Of a stretch of DNA of 64,000 nt, positions 10,112-25,100 are shown piece by piece. Source of the DNA: Timema cristinae (taxonomy: Eukaryota > Arthropoda > Insecta > Phasmatodea > Timematidae). Numbering within the stretch: the first letter of the stretch is position 1; every line of letters begins with the position of its first letter. Below the pieces are notes generated by a model. That model was not told the origin of the DNA. It saw only the letters and a program-made list of their open reading frames with translations, and searched no databases. The position numbers were made by a program, and so were the translations under genes. Where the stretch lies: contig JBCFYV010000100.1 of assembly GCA_039000515.1 (NCBI GenBank), positions 53,939,433 through 54,003,432 of the forward strand, written 5' to 3'.

Positions 10112-13100
10112 TCAGCTTTTATCGGCTTCTTCGAGTCTCTTCCTGATCTCTGTGACGATATCTTCCCTCTTGACCTTGACTTCGTCTCGGGAGAAGACGT
10201 GTTTCAAAGTGACCAGGCCCTGGGCAACCTCCGATTCTCCAAGGACAGCTGCTAGAGGGATCCCTCCCTCCTCACAGTATTGGAGCTGGCCCAGAAACTT
10301 GGGGTTGCGTTTGTAAGACATCTCCGTCTGCAGTTGGACAAGATTGGAAACATGTGTTTAGTGTTTAGATAAGGTAAAAGGTAAATTGGCAAATTAAACA
10401 AACAAAAAAGAGTCGCTTTTTTTTTTATAAATCTAGGGTAACCTGCCAATCACATTAATTTTTCTTCTGATTCATAAATAGTATTTATTACATACAACCT
10501 CCGAGTATTAATCATCAATCTCAAATTCAAATTTTAAAATTTTCTTTCAAATATCGCATTCAAATTTGAATCTTTAAAAATATACATATTTCAAAATTAA
10601 ATTAAAAAGAGTGGTTTAATCCTTTGTGTCACTGACAAAATGATATATTTTGTGTGTCATGTCTATACATAATAAACAATAAAGATAAAACTTTCTCTAG
10701 TAAATCAATTATACTGATACGGTTGTGTAGTTTTTTTTTAAAAGTTGTTATCCTCCCAACTATACATAATTTCTTCCACCAATTACTTAAAGGTGTGATA
10801 TCAAATACCACGGGACTTATACGTCTCATCTCTACAACTCGGTTTTATGACACACAGAAGGAACCACAGGGAAAAGGGATCGCAACACATAAAAGGGACT
10901 AACAAAACATGGCTTTTCCAACAAAAAGAAGAACACAGTTCAGCACTTTACACTGCTGCTACTAGACAAAGAGGTAATGGCTGCCACTTGAAGAAAATCG
11001 ATCGTTACCTCCCAATCCCTCGACCTAAGTTTCATTCTATCAGAATTCATCAGGATGGGGTGTGAAATACACAAAGCAGCTTCCTAGAAGAAGTAAACAA
11101 AAGATAAAAATTGGTAAAGAATGACAGGACAATTAGGAACATGTAAAAGGAACAAAATAAATTACAAACAAAGAAATAGTTTAGTCTTTTAGGAAGTTAC
11201 GTTGCACGTTTCACATCCCTCCTAAAGCGTTTCGATAGATTAAAGCATAGGTTAAGGGAATGGGTGGTAACAATCGATTTTCTTCAAGAGTCAGGCATTA
11301 CCTCTTTGTCCAGTGGCATCAACGTACAGTGTGAGCTATTTACTTCTTTTCATCATAAAAGCCATCTTGTGTTTTTTCCCCTTTACATTTTTCTCTAAAT
11401 ATTTTCTGAACTTCAAATAAAACCAAATACCCCAAACAGAAAAAAATGGAGTTTTCTTTAAGGAAATAAATTTGAAAGTCAATGAATCAAGGGAACTGAC
11501 CTTGATATTGGCATCCCAGAGCTCTTTGCAAAGTTTCATCCTCTCTTCCAAAAGGTTCTTCTGCGCAGAAACAACATAGACCTGCACATCCGTAGTGCGC
11601 ATCTTGGTGTTGTCCCGCGCCAGCTTGGCCTCTAGGACTGAGAACACGCGCTCTACGCCAATACTCACACCCACACAAGGAACGTTTTTGTGCTTGGGGT
11701 CGAACATACCCACCAGGTTGTCGTAGCGACCTCCACCTGCGATGCTGCCAACGCCCGCTGGCTCGCCGTCTTCGACTTTAGCTTCTCCTGGAATCATGTC
11801 AACATTACAAATGATTATTACCTACCTAACTCGGACATTATTTGTGGAGTGAGACAGGTTGTTAAGACGTCTGATTCGACCTGTATTATCTACCTAAGTT
11901 AGGTGTTATCTGTGGGGTGAGATGGGCTCTTAAGAGTCTGGTTCGAGCTGTATTACCTACCTAAGCAGGTGTTATCTGTGGGGTGAGACGGGCTCTTAAG
12001 ATGTCTGGTTCGAGCTGTATTACCTACCTAGTTAGGTGTTATCTGTGGGTGAGACGGGCTCTTAAGACTCTGGTTCTAGCTGTATTACCTACCTAAGTTA
12101 GGTGTTATCTGTGGGGTCAGACGGGCTCTTAAACGTCTGATTCTAGCTGTATTACCTACCTAAGTTAGGTGTTATCTGTGGGTGAGACGAGCTCTTAAGA
12201 CTCTGGTTCAACTTATTACCTACCTAGTTTGGTGTTTCTGTGGGGTCAGATGGGCTCTTAAGACGACTGGTTCTAGCTGTATTACCTACCTAGTTAGGTG
12301 TTTTCTGTGGGGTCAGATGGGCTCTTAAGACGTCTGGTTCTAGCTGTATTACCTACCTAAGTAGGTGTTATCTGTGGGGTGAGACGGGCTCTTAAGAGTC
12401 TGGTTCAGCTGTATTACCTACCTAAGCTAGGTGTTATCTGTGGGGTGAGACGGGCTCTTAAGACATCTGGTCTAACTGTATTACCTACCTAAGTTAGGTG
12501 CTATCTGTGGGGTGCTACGGACTGTTAGGTATGTGTGAAACATAGTCAAACCATATGGGTACAGGCCTCACCAAGCAAAACAGCCTCGTAGATGATCCCT
12601 GTATAATAGTCCAGCCCCCTGGCGAGACTCAGATCAAACTTGACAGTATCGGTGAGTCCATACAGGTCGCAGTACTGAAGAAACAGCCTCATAGCCTCCA
12701 AACCTCCTTGGCAGACTTGGAACTAGTCAACACCGCGTCATTCTCAAGCTTGTCAACCAGCTCAGAGCGTCCGCTCAGGCGTACGTACTGCCCGATTCGG
12801 TCTGCTGCGTCTTCCTTTAGACCCTTCTCTTCCACCATTTCTTTTCGAACGTCCTCCCACGGAGACTGTAGCAAACAAGGAAGCATACAAATATCAGGGA
12901 TAGTAAAATGAATCCCCAAAGAGATTAAAGGAAAATTTCTAATAAAAAAAATAATATATATATATATATATATATCAAAATTTTGAACAGAAATTTGTTT
13001 TAGAAATCGATTGTTGTTTGGGTGGTTCAATCCCAACATCATTATGGGGAAAAATTAGCCAGATCCCAGACCATTAATTTAGGACTTTACAGAATAGTTT

Positions 13101-16100
13101 ATGAAATTTGAATTCAGGATTCATAGATAAAAATAAAGATTTGGATTCGTAAAATAGTAGATTCGAACCAACTTTAGTTTTTTTTAACAGACAAAAAGTT
13201 TTTGTAACGTTCCCTCACCTTGTCCAGCTTATCGACTGAGGAGCACATCGTCCTAAACTTGTCCTGTGACACCCCGCAAGCCTCGAAGATACCATCCAGG
13301 AGCAGGCGGTGGTTCACTTTTATTATAAACTCTCCCAACTGCAAGGATCCAAGGATCTCTTGAACGATCCTCACGCACTCCACGTCAGGGATCATCGGGT
13401 CGTACTGGCCGGCTATGTCAAAATCCTGCAACAAAAGAAACAGGTTCATGTTGTGTTTTTTGTAGAACCACATCTTACTACCCATTTGCGTTATAATTAT
13501 GCACTAATTACACTAATGGAATTAGGAAGGTATATTAAGAGGAAGCGTACTCGCATTTGTGTGGAGGGAGAGTGGAAAAACCCAGTACACCCGACATGAT
13601 TCGAACCCTGTTATCCCCATCATCAGCTGTATAGTCTACTGCAAGAGTAGAGTGTTAAACCACGCGGCCACCCAAGCAGGTAGGATATAAAATGAAACCT
13701 AGGTCGAGGGATTGGCTGGAATCGACCAATTTTCTTCAGGAGGCAGCCATTATATCTTTGTTCAATGGCAGCATTGTAAAGTGTGAAATGTGTTCTTATT
13801 TTCAATGAAAAAGCATATTGTATTTGGTTGCAATGTTTCTATCCGCCCTTCTATCACCTTCTTCCAGATGTAACAACATATTATCTATATTTTAACATAA
13901 TTTAATTCATACTTATAGATTATGTTTTGATAATAATGAATCTAATAAACCAATTGATGCGGATTCTTTCATCTATTACTTCTTTGTTTAGTTTACAACT
14001 GAAGTTTAAAATTAAAATCAGGAATAACCATTTATACTTTACCAAATAAAAGGCATTTGTTTCCTTCTTGTTATGAACACAGGAAAAGGTAAATATTTTG
14101 GGCATGACCCCCAAGAAGGGTACGCTACTTGCAAAAGTTTGGGAGACAATGGCTTCAGAGAAATGCACCAGCTCTAACCGCCGTGCTATCCAGGATTCTA
14201 CCCGTGCTCAGGGCAATCCTTCCCTCATAGTTTTAAGGTTGAGTCTGTGATGGACTTGTGAATTCATCGGCTACTTGGAGCTATCATTGAAACCACAGCC
14301 ATAAGTAACTCGCAGTGTGCTTTAGGCTGCAGAAGGGACAGTATTAAATCAATGTTCTCTGCAGAAATATTTGCCAGCCTGGCGGGAGCAGTGTAATATT
14401 TTATTATCTGTGCAACAAACATTGACTTTAGCCTGGAAATCAGTAAGATCAACCGGTGTGCGCTCGTTAAAAATGCCCTGGGAAAAACCTTGATTAATTA
14501 TACATAATTAGAGAATAATATGAAGATGGAATGAGCTTAGGTTACAAATAGAGCTGTTGATAACACATTACAGTTAGAAAATAAAGACAATTTGTTTCAA
14601 ATTGAGTTTGAAACAAGAACTAAAGTAAATAAAGCAAGAAGGAAAACAGAAGATGGGGGCATTTTTACTAGACCGACCTAGTCACAGACTAGAAAACAGT
14701 TCATGGCGTTGATGAGCGCTACTGGCGTTTCTAATGTCGGTTAAGGAACTCCCAATGGTTTAAAAATACAACCTATAATTAGGTTAAATGTTGCATTTCA
14801 GAATAGCTCACACATTGAAAGAACTCCCGGTACCTTCCCCGAGTCATGGCCGGGTTGTCGCGCCGGTAAACTTTAGCGACGTGGTAGCGCTTGATGTTGG
14901 AGATCTTGTTCATGGCCAGGTAACGGGCGAACGGGACGGTCAGGTCGTAACGGAGAGAAAGTTTCTCTCCTCCTTGGTCGGCCAGGTCATAGATCAGCTT
15001 GGAGTCCTCGCCGTACTTTCCAGTCAGCACTTCCTGAAACAAGCGCAAGGGGTTAAAACATTAGTAACAGTAGCGTTAGTTATTTGTTGCGACCATAACA
15101 AATGAGCATACTTGTTTAAGGAAGGGTGTATCTAGTCCACTATAACTTAACCCCAAAACTATGGATGGACAAAAACTTCAACTTTGATTAGAATACTCAC
15201 CATCTTCGACTTCGAATCGAAGAATTATTCAGTCTTCGACAAATAGGATGCTTCACCAATAAAACTATTGAAAGCTAAACTATATCTAAGGTACAGAGAA
15301 ACATACAGAATTGCAAGGTCCACTTTTTTTTTAGTTCAAGGTCACACAAAACATCAAGATCCGTCATAATTTTAAGGTCTAAGATTTCCACAATTACAGT
15401 AGACAGTTTACTTTCTCTATATGAGAAAATAAATGTATATCCATAGGGAGCACTAATGGTTTTACCTTGAGCTCAAAGATTGGGTGTCGATCGTCTCCCC
15501 TCCATGTCTCTTGAACACGGCGACGATCTTCTCCAACACCCCCGCCCTGAGGGCCATTTGTTCGGGGCCATAGTCTCTGGTGCCTTTAGGAGTCTTGAGT
15601 GTGAACTTCTGAGGGGCAGAGTCCTTAGAACCCAGCTGAGCTTTCAATTCCAAGAGCTTACTCACTTCATCTTCAATCTGTAAATCATGTCAATGATACA
15701 TTTACTAAACAAGCCTATTAAATGTGAGCAGTATAAGTCAACTGACAAGAGTGATTTCGCTAAATTAAGCAAGGGGTGTCCAGACATTTTATGATAATGA
15801 TTCAAACTGTGCCTCCTATTTACCAAATAAACAATATCAGGGTTACCACTAATTACTCAATAGTCGGTGACCTGGTAGTTTAGGGGTAAGGTGTCACACT
15901 TCTCTGTTGCGGGTCCGAGTTCAATCCTCGGTCCCGGCACATATTTATCTGATTACTAAACCTTCCTTCACCTCTGACAAGACATGTATTAATCACAACT
16001 TGTGAATGTGTGGAATGCCAGGCCTCCATCGTGGTTCGGATCCCACGTTAAACTGTAGGTCCTTCGTTTCATCTCACAATCACCCTACCATTACACATTA

Positions 16101-19100
16101 GCGTAAGTGTGTATAACCCGAACGGGTAGTAAGACGCGGTGCTAATAATAATAATAATTACTCAATACTAAATTTCCAGTGTTTTCTAGAAAGAATTCCC
16201 ATTTTTCCAACCACTTTTAGAGAGTGTTATGGATAAATAAAATTTAATTTTTTTATTTAAAATATTATTTAAAAAAATTGGAATACAACATAACGGTTCG
16301 TCAATTATGGATTTTAAAAAAGAACTACAATTCAGTTAAAATAAATAAAATTAAAGGAAATTTTAGTTAAGTATGGAATATAAAAAAAACTTGTCAAGTT
16401 AATCGAGGTATGTTTGATTGATTTACGTTACAGGGTACTGGTTGGATGTCATTTTCAGTTACGTTCGAAATACATAATGGGTTGAAACAAGGAGATGCGC
16501 TTTCCGCGGTATGTTTCAATCTAACCTTAGAGCATGCTATTAGTGCAATAATGCAAGAAAATAGGGAAAGGTTGACATCAAACAATACAACGCAGCTATT
16601 AGGATATGCAGATGATTTAACTTTGTTGGGTAATAGTAAGGAAGCTGTTGCAATAAACACAGAAATCTTATTAAAGGTTAGTAGAGAAATAGGTTTAAAA
16701 GTGAACGCTGAAAAAGACCAAGTATACGACCACACAGAGAAAACAGATTGGGGACGATAATTTAGAGATTACGGCAAATCAAATATCATATCATTTGACC
16801 GGGTTAACGAGTTTAAAAATTTAAGAACAATTTTTAATTAGCAATAACAATATTAGATTGGAAATTAGGAAAAGAATACAGTCGATAAATGCATGCTATT
16901 ACTCAGTCAGTAAGTTGTTGACATCTCACACATTTTAAAGGAATGTAAAACGCAGAATATACAAAACAATAATTTTACTGGGTGTTCTCTAAACGGTGTG
17001 AAACGTGGTCCTTACTTTACATGACAAAAACGAGGTTACATAATGATGAGTTACTGACTCGAGCTACACAACCCTGGTTTAATGTCAAAAATTCAAAAAA
17101 AAAATTTGCAGTTTTTTTGTTTTTACCAGATGCGGGTCAACTCTGAACACATTTACCACCCCTTCCAATAACTATTTTGTTTGAAATTTAAACATCAAGA
17201 TTTGTGTCTTAGTGATGAAATAATATACAAAATGTTTTGGGTTAAATTCCCGCATGATAAGACAGCTAATTAGACGACTCATAATCTAAGCATTGAGCCC
17301 CTATGAATTAATTATATCAATAAATGACTGCTCTGCTATAGAATTCTAATTGTTTTGTACCGTCCGCAAGTGTTGATCTCTTAATCAATCCTTAAACACA
17401 CATTCATTACTCATACATAAGATTAGCGAGGGCTCTTAAAACCTTTACAGCAATCGTAATGTCAATGTAGGTGACAAGAGAACAGGGAAATCATTTCACA
17501 GTCGTGCACTAACAAGATTTTAACAAACCATACACTGGACAAAATTTCAAATGTGATGCGTCACACTAACCTCATTTATAATAATAGGATAAACAAACAC
17601 ATTATTTCACAAACAAAAACAAACCTCAAGCGTTTTGAAAAATATAAGCCAAGAATAACACATGCTTTGGACAGAATTAATGAGAATGATCCAACTCATC
17701 ATCATTTCCATGTATGGCCGGGTAAGTTTAGTAAAATGCCTCCCTCTTCCTCTCTGAACAAAATACCTGTGTTTGAAGACCCTGACCAAAGTTAGAACGT
17801 CAGCTCCTTGTAAATAAATTACAGTTGAATATGTTTAGAGAAAGTAAACAATTATAAACTCTAACCTGAACTCCAGCTTGACTCGATAGAAGACAGAGCC
17901 GAGAAGATTTGAGCCACAAGGAAATTAGAGCTATTGGTCTGAGCCGATACATTGCCCGAGCTGATGTGTAGCGACAGCCTGTTACGAAAGATGCCTGGTC
18001 GGTATCCCCACAGTCTTGTGGGATATAAGGAAAGAAAAAAAAGACAATCAATTTTTCCCCCCCTCATAGAAACATTGAAAAAAATAAATTACCTTTTATA
18101 TCATTGTTTTACTACCAATCCGAATTGCACACATTTGTATTATTTATGCTGATGTGCTAAAGACGAAGAAGGTTTAATTTAGAGGAAGTGTATGCACATG
18201 GAGGGAGAGAGTAAAACACACCCAGTGTACTCGACTGGAATTCAAAACCCAATCTCCCTGTCATCGACAGTCCAGTTCATTATGAGAGTGGCAAATATAT
18301 CCAACAACCAAAGTGGGCAATGTTTGGGTAAATTTATCCTAAACCAATAAGAGGTTATCAAAACAAATGCATCGATCTAAGAGACTAAATCAGAGGTGGG
18401 CAAACTTTTCTTCCCGAGGGCCACATAAACAAGGTCTCTAGCATGTGTTATAAATCTAAATTTACTAAAAAAACAGTGAAATTAATTTTCACAGAAAAAT
18501 ACATTTATTAGTCATATAACTTTATAAATTTGGTACACAAAGAAAGTGGCACATAAATTTAAATCTGTCATGACTCATGTTGCTTCTTATACAAAGTGAA
18601 TGTTGTTTAGCAACTTGTCAAACTGTCAAAGTTAATGGCATGTGCATGCAACTGTCCAAAATCCTTCGGACCGGACGTGGGTCACATGCAGTCATAGTTT
18701 GCCTGGATCTGTTCTAAGCTATTCTCACACCCAAACAAATAACAGGCAACATTCTGACCAAACCATTGTCCGTTGTGAATTGTTGTTTTAGTGCTTTGCA
18801 AAACTAAGCTTTCTTCTCACCATTCAGCTTAGTTTAACTGAGACTTGAACCACAACCTTCCAACCCAAAGCGTAATGTTACAGTACTGCACAATCTTGAG
18901 TCTATATTTTTAAACAAAGAGTTTATCTGTTCAGAGAATCTTGCGATATCTACTTCTTGCAGAGGTCTGAAATTGTAAAATTACTAGCCATTTGCATGAA
19001 AATGTGCACCTCAAATCCAGAATTTTACAATTATGATTAGATTTATTTGCTTAATTAAATGCTGGGTCAGAAGAAATAAAAACAAAGAGTTTTTTTTTCT

Positions 19101-22100
19101 GTTTGTTTGAAGCAAAGCACTGCTCGGGGTAACCACACAGTTCATTGTGCGGTTATCCCAAGGAACGCCGGGTACTTCTTCTGGTGTAAAATAATTCAAT
19201 GACTATGTTAATTTTTTATTAATAAATATAATTATAGTTAGGCTCGTATTTTTTGACCTATATCTAGTAGAAGTCATCAACACAATAAAATATGCAGCTG
19301 ATCTAGCATTGCTGGCAAAAAATAAAGAAGTGTTGCAGGAAATTATGGACAGGCAGGTGGAGACAGGGACAAAATGTGGATCGAAAAACATTGACAAGTC
19401 GAAAGTGATGTCTTCGAAATAATGAAGAGCTGTTGAAACTCAAAATTGGAAACCAGGAGTTGGAAAACAAAGCAGTTTAAGTACCTGGGAAGTCTGCTGA
19501 CAAAATATGCCTACTGAACCAAGGACACTAGGTTGAGGATCTCCACGGCCAAGGAAGCATTCAACAAGAAGAGGTTACTGTTGACCAGCAAGTTGAGTTT
19601 GGAGCTGAGGAAGAAACTGAGCAAATGTATTGCGCTGAATGGAGCAGAAACTTAAACTTTTAGCAGGATGGCCAAAAGTAGTACTTGGAGAGCTTTTAAA
19701 TGTGGTCCTGGAGAGGACTTGACAATATCAAGTGGACAGACAGGCAGCGTGACAACTGAAGAAGTCTTAAGAAGAGTGGGTGAGAAGAGAACCATTTTGG
19801 ATGTGATTCTTCGGTACAAACCAAACTGGACCGGGCACATTCTTATGGCAACTTTCTTCTGCAAGACGTCATAGAAGGAAAGGTTGAGGGAAAGAGGAGC
19901 TTAGGAAGGAGAAGGATTCAAATATTAGACGACTTGAAGGAAAGAGAATATTCTTGCAACTAAAGGAGGCAGAGGCGCATTGGTGGTTTAAGATCACTGA
20001 CAATTTAAGGAAGGGACCTGTTTTAAGACATAACTAATTTTAGAAAATCTAGTAAGATTCTGGTTGTAAAATCCCTTACAAAATACAAGTGTATTTTAAG
20101 AAGAATAAATTGATAACATTTTACTATATTATGAGTAGTCTATTTAGTATTTTTATAGGTAGGCTTATTGATAATAATTATTAAAATTTAGTCAAAGAAA
20201 AATTATTCAACTTAAAAAGTCTACACATATTAAAGTTGTTTTAGACACTTTATAAACTAAAGCCCTTTGCATGAGATTACTTTTAAAATACAATGGTACC
20301 AATTTCAGAAAACAACTTTTCTAAATAAAATGTTTTTGAAATGTAATATTTGAAGCTAATCATGAGAGAGAAGGTTAGTGTGTTTTGAATGCTGTTAGGT
20401 ACTAGCAGAGAAAAAAGAAAGTGAGGCTTTGTTGGATAGCTACACAGAAGGATCAGTGAAGTGCGACCAAACTTTTCATCTCGTTACGGTCTGGTGACTT
20501 TCAGTAATGTCCTGCAACCGATTGGTCAGGCCTCAAAGTTAACTTAAACAATATAAGTAGCTTGAGGGAGACTCCAAGTAAGCTGCAAACTTGATACTTT
20601 TTTAGTATATAAAAAATTAAATCAAAAAACAAAAGATGATTATTAGGTCTACTATACTATTTTTTTTTATGTATAGCCTATTTATTTAGTTTTTTTTAGC
20701 AAAGTGTTTTACTAACCATTTGGGTTACACGCCTATGTGCTAGATACGCTAATTTTATAGGGATGAGTAAGGTTGAATTTAGAGGAAGTCTACCTACATT
20801 TGTGTAGAGATCTCGAGAGAGTAGGAAGTCTTTTTGGAAAAAAAAAAACCACCCTCAGTACACCTGACCAGGATTGAACCAAGATCTCCCCATCATCCAC
20901 AGTCTAGTCTATTGCGAGAGTAGCGCCTTAGACTATGCGACCACCGAAGCTTTTTATTAACTGCCTCTAAGTTTGAATACAAGAAGGCTCAGTAAGGATG
21001 TAAATGGATTAGTGTGCGTGACTTTGCTCGGCCAAATTGTTAATCATTATTATTAGCACCGTGTCTTACTACCCATTCGCGTTATCACTAATGTGTAATG
21101 GTAGGGTGATTGTGAGATGAAATGAAGGACCTACAGTTTAACGTGGATCCGAACCACGGTGGAGGCCTGGCATTCCACACATTCACAAGATGTGATTAAT
21201 ACACGTCTTGTCTGAGGTGAAGGAAGGGTTTGGCAATCAGATAAATCTGTGCCGGGACCGAGGATTGAACCCCGGACTCCCAGCACAGAAGTCGGACACC
21301 TTACCTCTACTCTAGACTGCCAAGACATCTTCAAATTGCTAATCTTAAACAACTATTTCAGAAGGTATTTTCCATTATGTTGATTCAGTCAACTTCAATA
21401 AGTACATATTTTCTCAGGTTTTTTTGTGGATGCTAATCTGACGGAGTTTGTTTACTGCCTCAGGTATAACTTTTGAAATCAATGTAATGCTGTAATGTTG
21501 ATCACTTTCAATAATGGCTCATCTATAATCAGTCAAGCAGGTTTGTCCAATACACAATTTTGTAATATTGTCGGTTTACAATAGCACATCAAGTACAACT
21601 GTATGTTAGAATTGTCAGACCAGCTGTCGGAAGAAGATTAATGTCTATCTCTTAAATTAATGTAGTTAATTTTATCTGCATTTAAAGCCAATCAGAAAAA
21701 ATATATGTGAACTACTGTAATCAAATTAAACCAATATGGTTCCCTGTATGATAGTTATTTGGTCAGGAAACCGGTTTTTTGGAATTATATTGCATTTCAA
21801 TTAAAGATGGGCCTACTTAGATATATAATTTTACTCTCTTTATATTCTTTTTTTTCCCTTAGGAAGATAGAAAAGGAATACTCGGAGAGCTTTGTAATGT
21901 AGTGCTGGAGAAGACCTGAGAAGATCAGGTGGACAGACAGGGTGACAAATGAACAACTCCTAAGAAGATGTGGGTGAGAAGATCAGGTGGACAGACAGGG
22001 TGACAAATGAACAAGTCCTAAGAAGAGTGGGTGAGAAGATCAGGTGGACAGACAGGGGACAAATGAACAACTCCTAAGAAGAGTGGGTGAGAAGATCAGG

Positions 22101-25100
22101 TGGACAGACAGGGGACAAATGAACAACTCCTAAGAAGAGTGGGTGAGAAGATCAGATGGACAGACAGGGTGACAAATGAACAACTCCTAAGAAGAGTGGG
22201 TGAGAAGATCAGATGGACAGACAGGGTGACAAATGAACAAGTCCTAAGAAGAGTAGGTGAGAAGATCAGATGGACAGACAGGGTGACAAATGAACAACTC
22301 CTAAGAAGAGTGGGTGAGAAGATCAGGTGGACAGACAGGGTGACAAATGAACAACTCCTAAGAAGAGTGGGTGAGAAGATCAGGTGGACAGACAGGGTGA
22401 CAAATGAACAACTCCTAAGAAGAGTGGGTGAGAAGATCAGGTGGACAGACAGGGTGACAAATGAACAACTCCTAAGAAGAGTGGGTGAGAAGATCAGATG
22501 GACAGACAGGGTGACAAATGAACAACTCCTAAGAAGAGTGGGTGAGAAGATCAGGTGACAGACAGGGGGACAAATGAACAACTCTAAGAAGAGTGGGTGA
22601 GAAGATCAGATGGACAGACAGGTGACAAATGAACAACTCCTAAGAAGAGTGGGTGAGAAGATCAGATGGACAGACAGGGTGACAAATGAACAAGTCCTAA
22701 GAAGAGTAGGTGAGAAGATCAGATGGACAGACAGGGTGACAAATGAACAACTCCTAAGAAGAGTGGGTGAGAAGATCAGGTGGACAGACAGGGTGACAAA
22801 TGAACAACTCCTAAGAAAGGTGGGTGAGAAGATCAGATGGACAGACAGGGTGACAAATGAACAACTCCTAAGAAGAGTGGGTGAGAAGATCAGATGGACA
22901 GACAGGGTGACAAATGAACAAGTCCTAAGAAGAGTAGGTGAGAAGATCAGATGGACAGACAGGGTGACAAATGAACAACTCCTAAGAAGAGTGGGTGAGA
23001 AGATCAGGTGGACAGACAGGGTGACAAATGAACAACTCCTAAGAAGATGGGTGAGAAGATCAGATGGACAGACAGGTGACAAATGAACAACTCCTAAGAA
23101 GAGTGGGTGAGAAGATCAGATGGACAGACAGGGTGACAAATGAACAACTCCTAAGAAGAGTGGGTGAGAAGATCAGATGGACAGACAGGGTGACAAATGA
23201 ACAACTCCTAAGAAGAGTGGGTGAGAAGATCAGGTGGACAGACAGGGTGACAAATGAACAAGTCCTAAGAAGAGTAGGTGAGAAGATCAGGTGGACAGGG
23301 GACAAATGAACAAGTCCTAAAGAAGAGTGGGTGAGAAGATCAGATGGACAGACAGGGTGAAAATGAACAACTCCTAAAAGAGTGGTGAGAAGATCAGATG
23401 GACAGACAGGGTGACAAATGAACAACTCCTAAGAAGAGTGGGTGAGAAGATCAGGTGGACAGACAGGGTGACAAATGAACAACTCCTAAGAAGAGTGGGT
23501 GAAAAAGATCAGGTGGACAACAGGGTGACAAATGAACAACTCCTAAGAAGAGTGGGTGAGAAGATCAGATGGACAGACAGGGTGACAAATGAACAACTCC
23601 TAAGAAAGAGTGGGTGAGAAGATCAGGTGGACAGACAGGGGACAAATGAACAACTCCTAAGAAGATGTGGGTGAGAAGATCAGATGGACAGACAGGGTGA
23701 CAAATGAACAACTCCTAAGAAGAGTGGGTGAGAAGATCAGATGGACAGACAGGGTGACAAATGAACAAGTCCTAAGAAGAGTAGGTGAGAAGATCAGATG
23801 GACAGACAGGGTGACAATGAACAACTCCTAAGAAGAGTGGGTGAGAAGATCAGGTGGACAGACAGGGTGACAAATGAACAACTCCTAAGAAGAGTGGGTG
23901 AAACAAGAACCATTTTGGATGTGATTCCTCGTACAAAGCGAACTGTATCGGACACATCCTTAGGAGGAACTGTCCTCTACACGACGTCATAGAAGGAAAG
24001 GACGAGGGAAAGAGGAGCTTAGGAAGGAGGAGGATTCAAATATAGGACGATTTGAAGGAAAGACGAGAATTATGGAGCTGAAGGAGGAGTAAGGGGACAG
24101 GGCGCATTGGAAGTTTTAGTTCAGACAAAAGGAATGGACCTGTCATAAGACAGAACAGCTTTATCAATGCATCTTATTGCTTTTTCAAGTTATACACATA
24201 ATATGATATATTATAATTACTATAATAGGGTAGGGATGAGGAAAGAAGTATTTTAAAGGTAATATATCTGCATTTGCATGGAAGGAGAGTGGAAAACCAT
24301 TTAGGAAAACCCACCCTCAATAGACCTTAAAAGGAATCGAACCAACATCTCCCTGTCATCAGCAAGCCAGTCTAACATGAGTGGTGACGCCTTAAGAGCA
24401 TTCAGATTTTGAAAAGTGTATTGTTAACATGACCTTGATAAAAAAAGTTTTAGGTTGAAATTGTGTCCTGTGACATTTCATTAGAGAGTTTATGTCCCTG
24501 GCACTGATTTATCTGATTACCAAACCCTTCCTTCACCTCTGACAAGACATCTTGTGAATGTGGGGAATGTCAGGCCTCCACCGTGGTTCGGATTTCACGT
24601 TAAACTGTAGGTCCTTCATTTCATCTCACAATCACCCTACCATTACACATTAGTGTAAGTGCGTATAACCCGAATGGGTAGTAAGACGCGGTGCTAATAA
24701 TAATAAATAATAGTTTATATCTAAGCAATTACAAGAACACATCTTGAGACTGTGTATCCGACTTATTGTAGAGGCGCTATTACCTGTGACCAATCATGTT
24801 TCAAAATATATAACCTGTCTCATCATGCGTGAAATGTAGGCCCTAACCTTTCACGCTTAACCCAATCAAAACTTAGCATTTTCAGCTTTACCCTTGAAAA
24901 TTTAATTTGCTCACCTTATTGTTGCTGCAAATCTGATTATGATTGTTTTAGGAGGTAGACGTTTCTTGGGTTGAGACGGTAAATTTCTCTTTGTTGATGG
25001 GAAGTCTAACCCCTTTCTAAGACTGAAGGAGTCAATATGCAGATACCAACGCAATAAATGTGGGAAGTCACCGGACCACAGTGGTCTTTGGACAAACGAA

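Noticed and set aside
14264..14452. 62-codon ORF on - in HARS intron 3
   Set aside because: No splice sites fit its phase, it has no recognised domain, and it is not needed for HARS, whose flanking exons join directly in phase.
22096..23617. Long ORFs of 120-160 codons on both strands ([19 protein letters not shown] and [19 protein letters not shown] repeats)
   Set aside because: They are products of the 57-bp tandem repeat, whose period is a multiple of 3. They sit inside HARS intron 1 and are broken wherever a unit has an indel.
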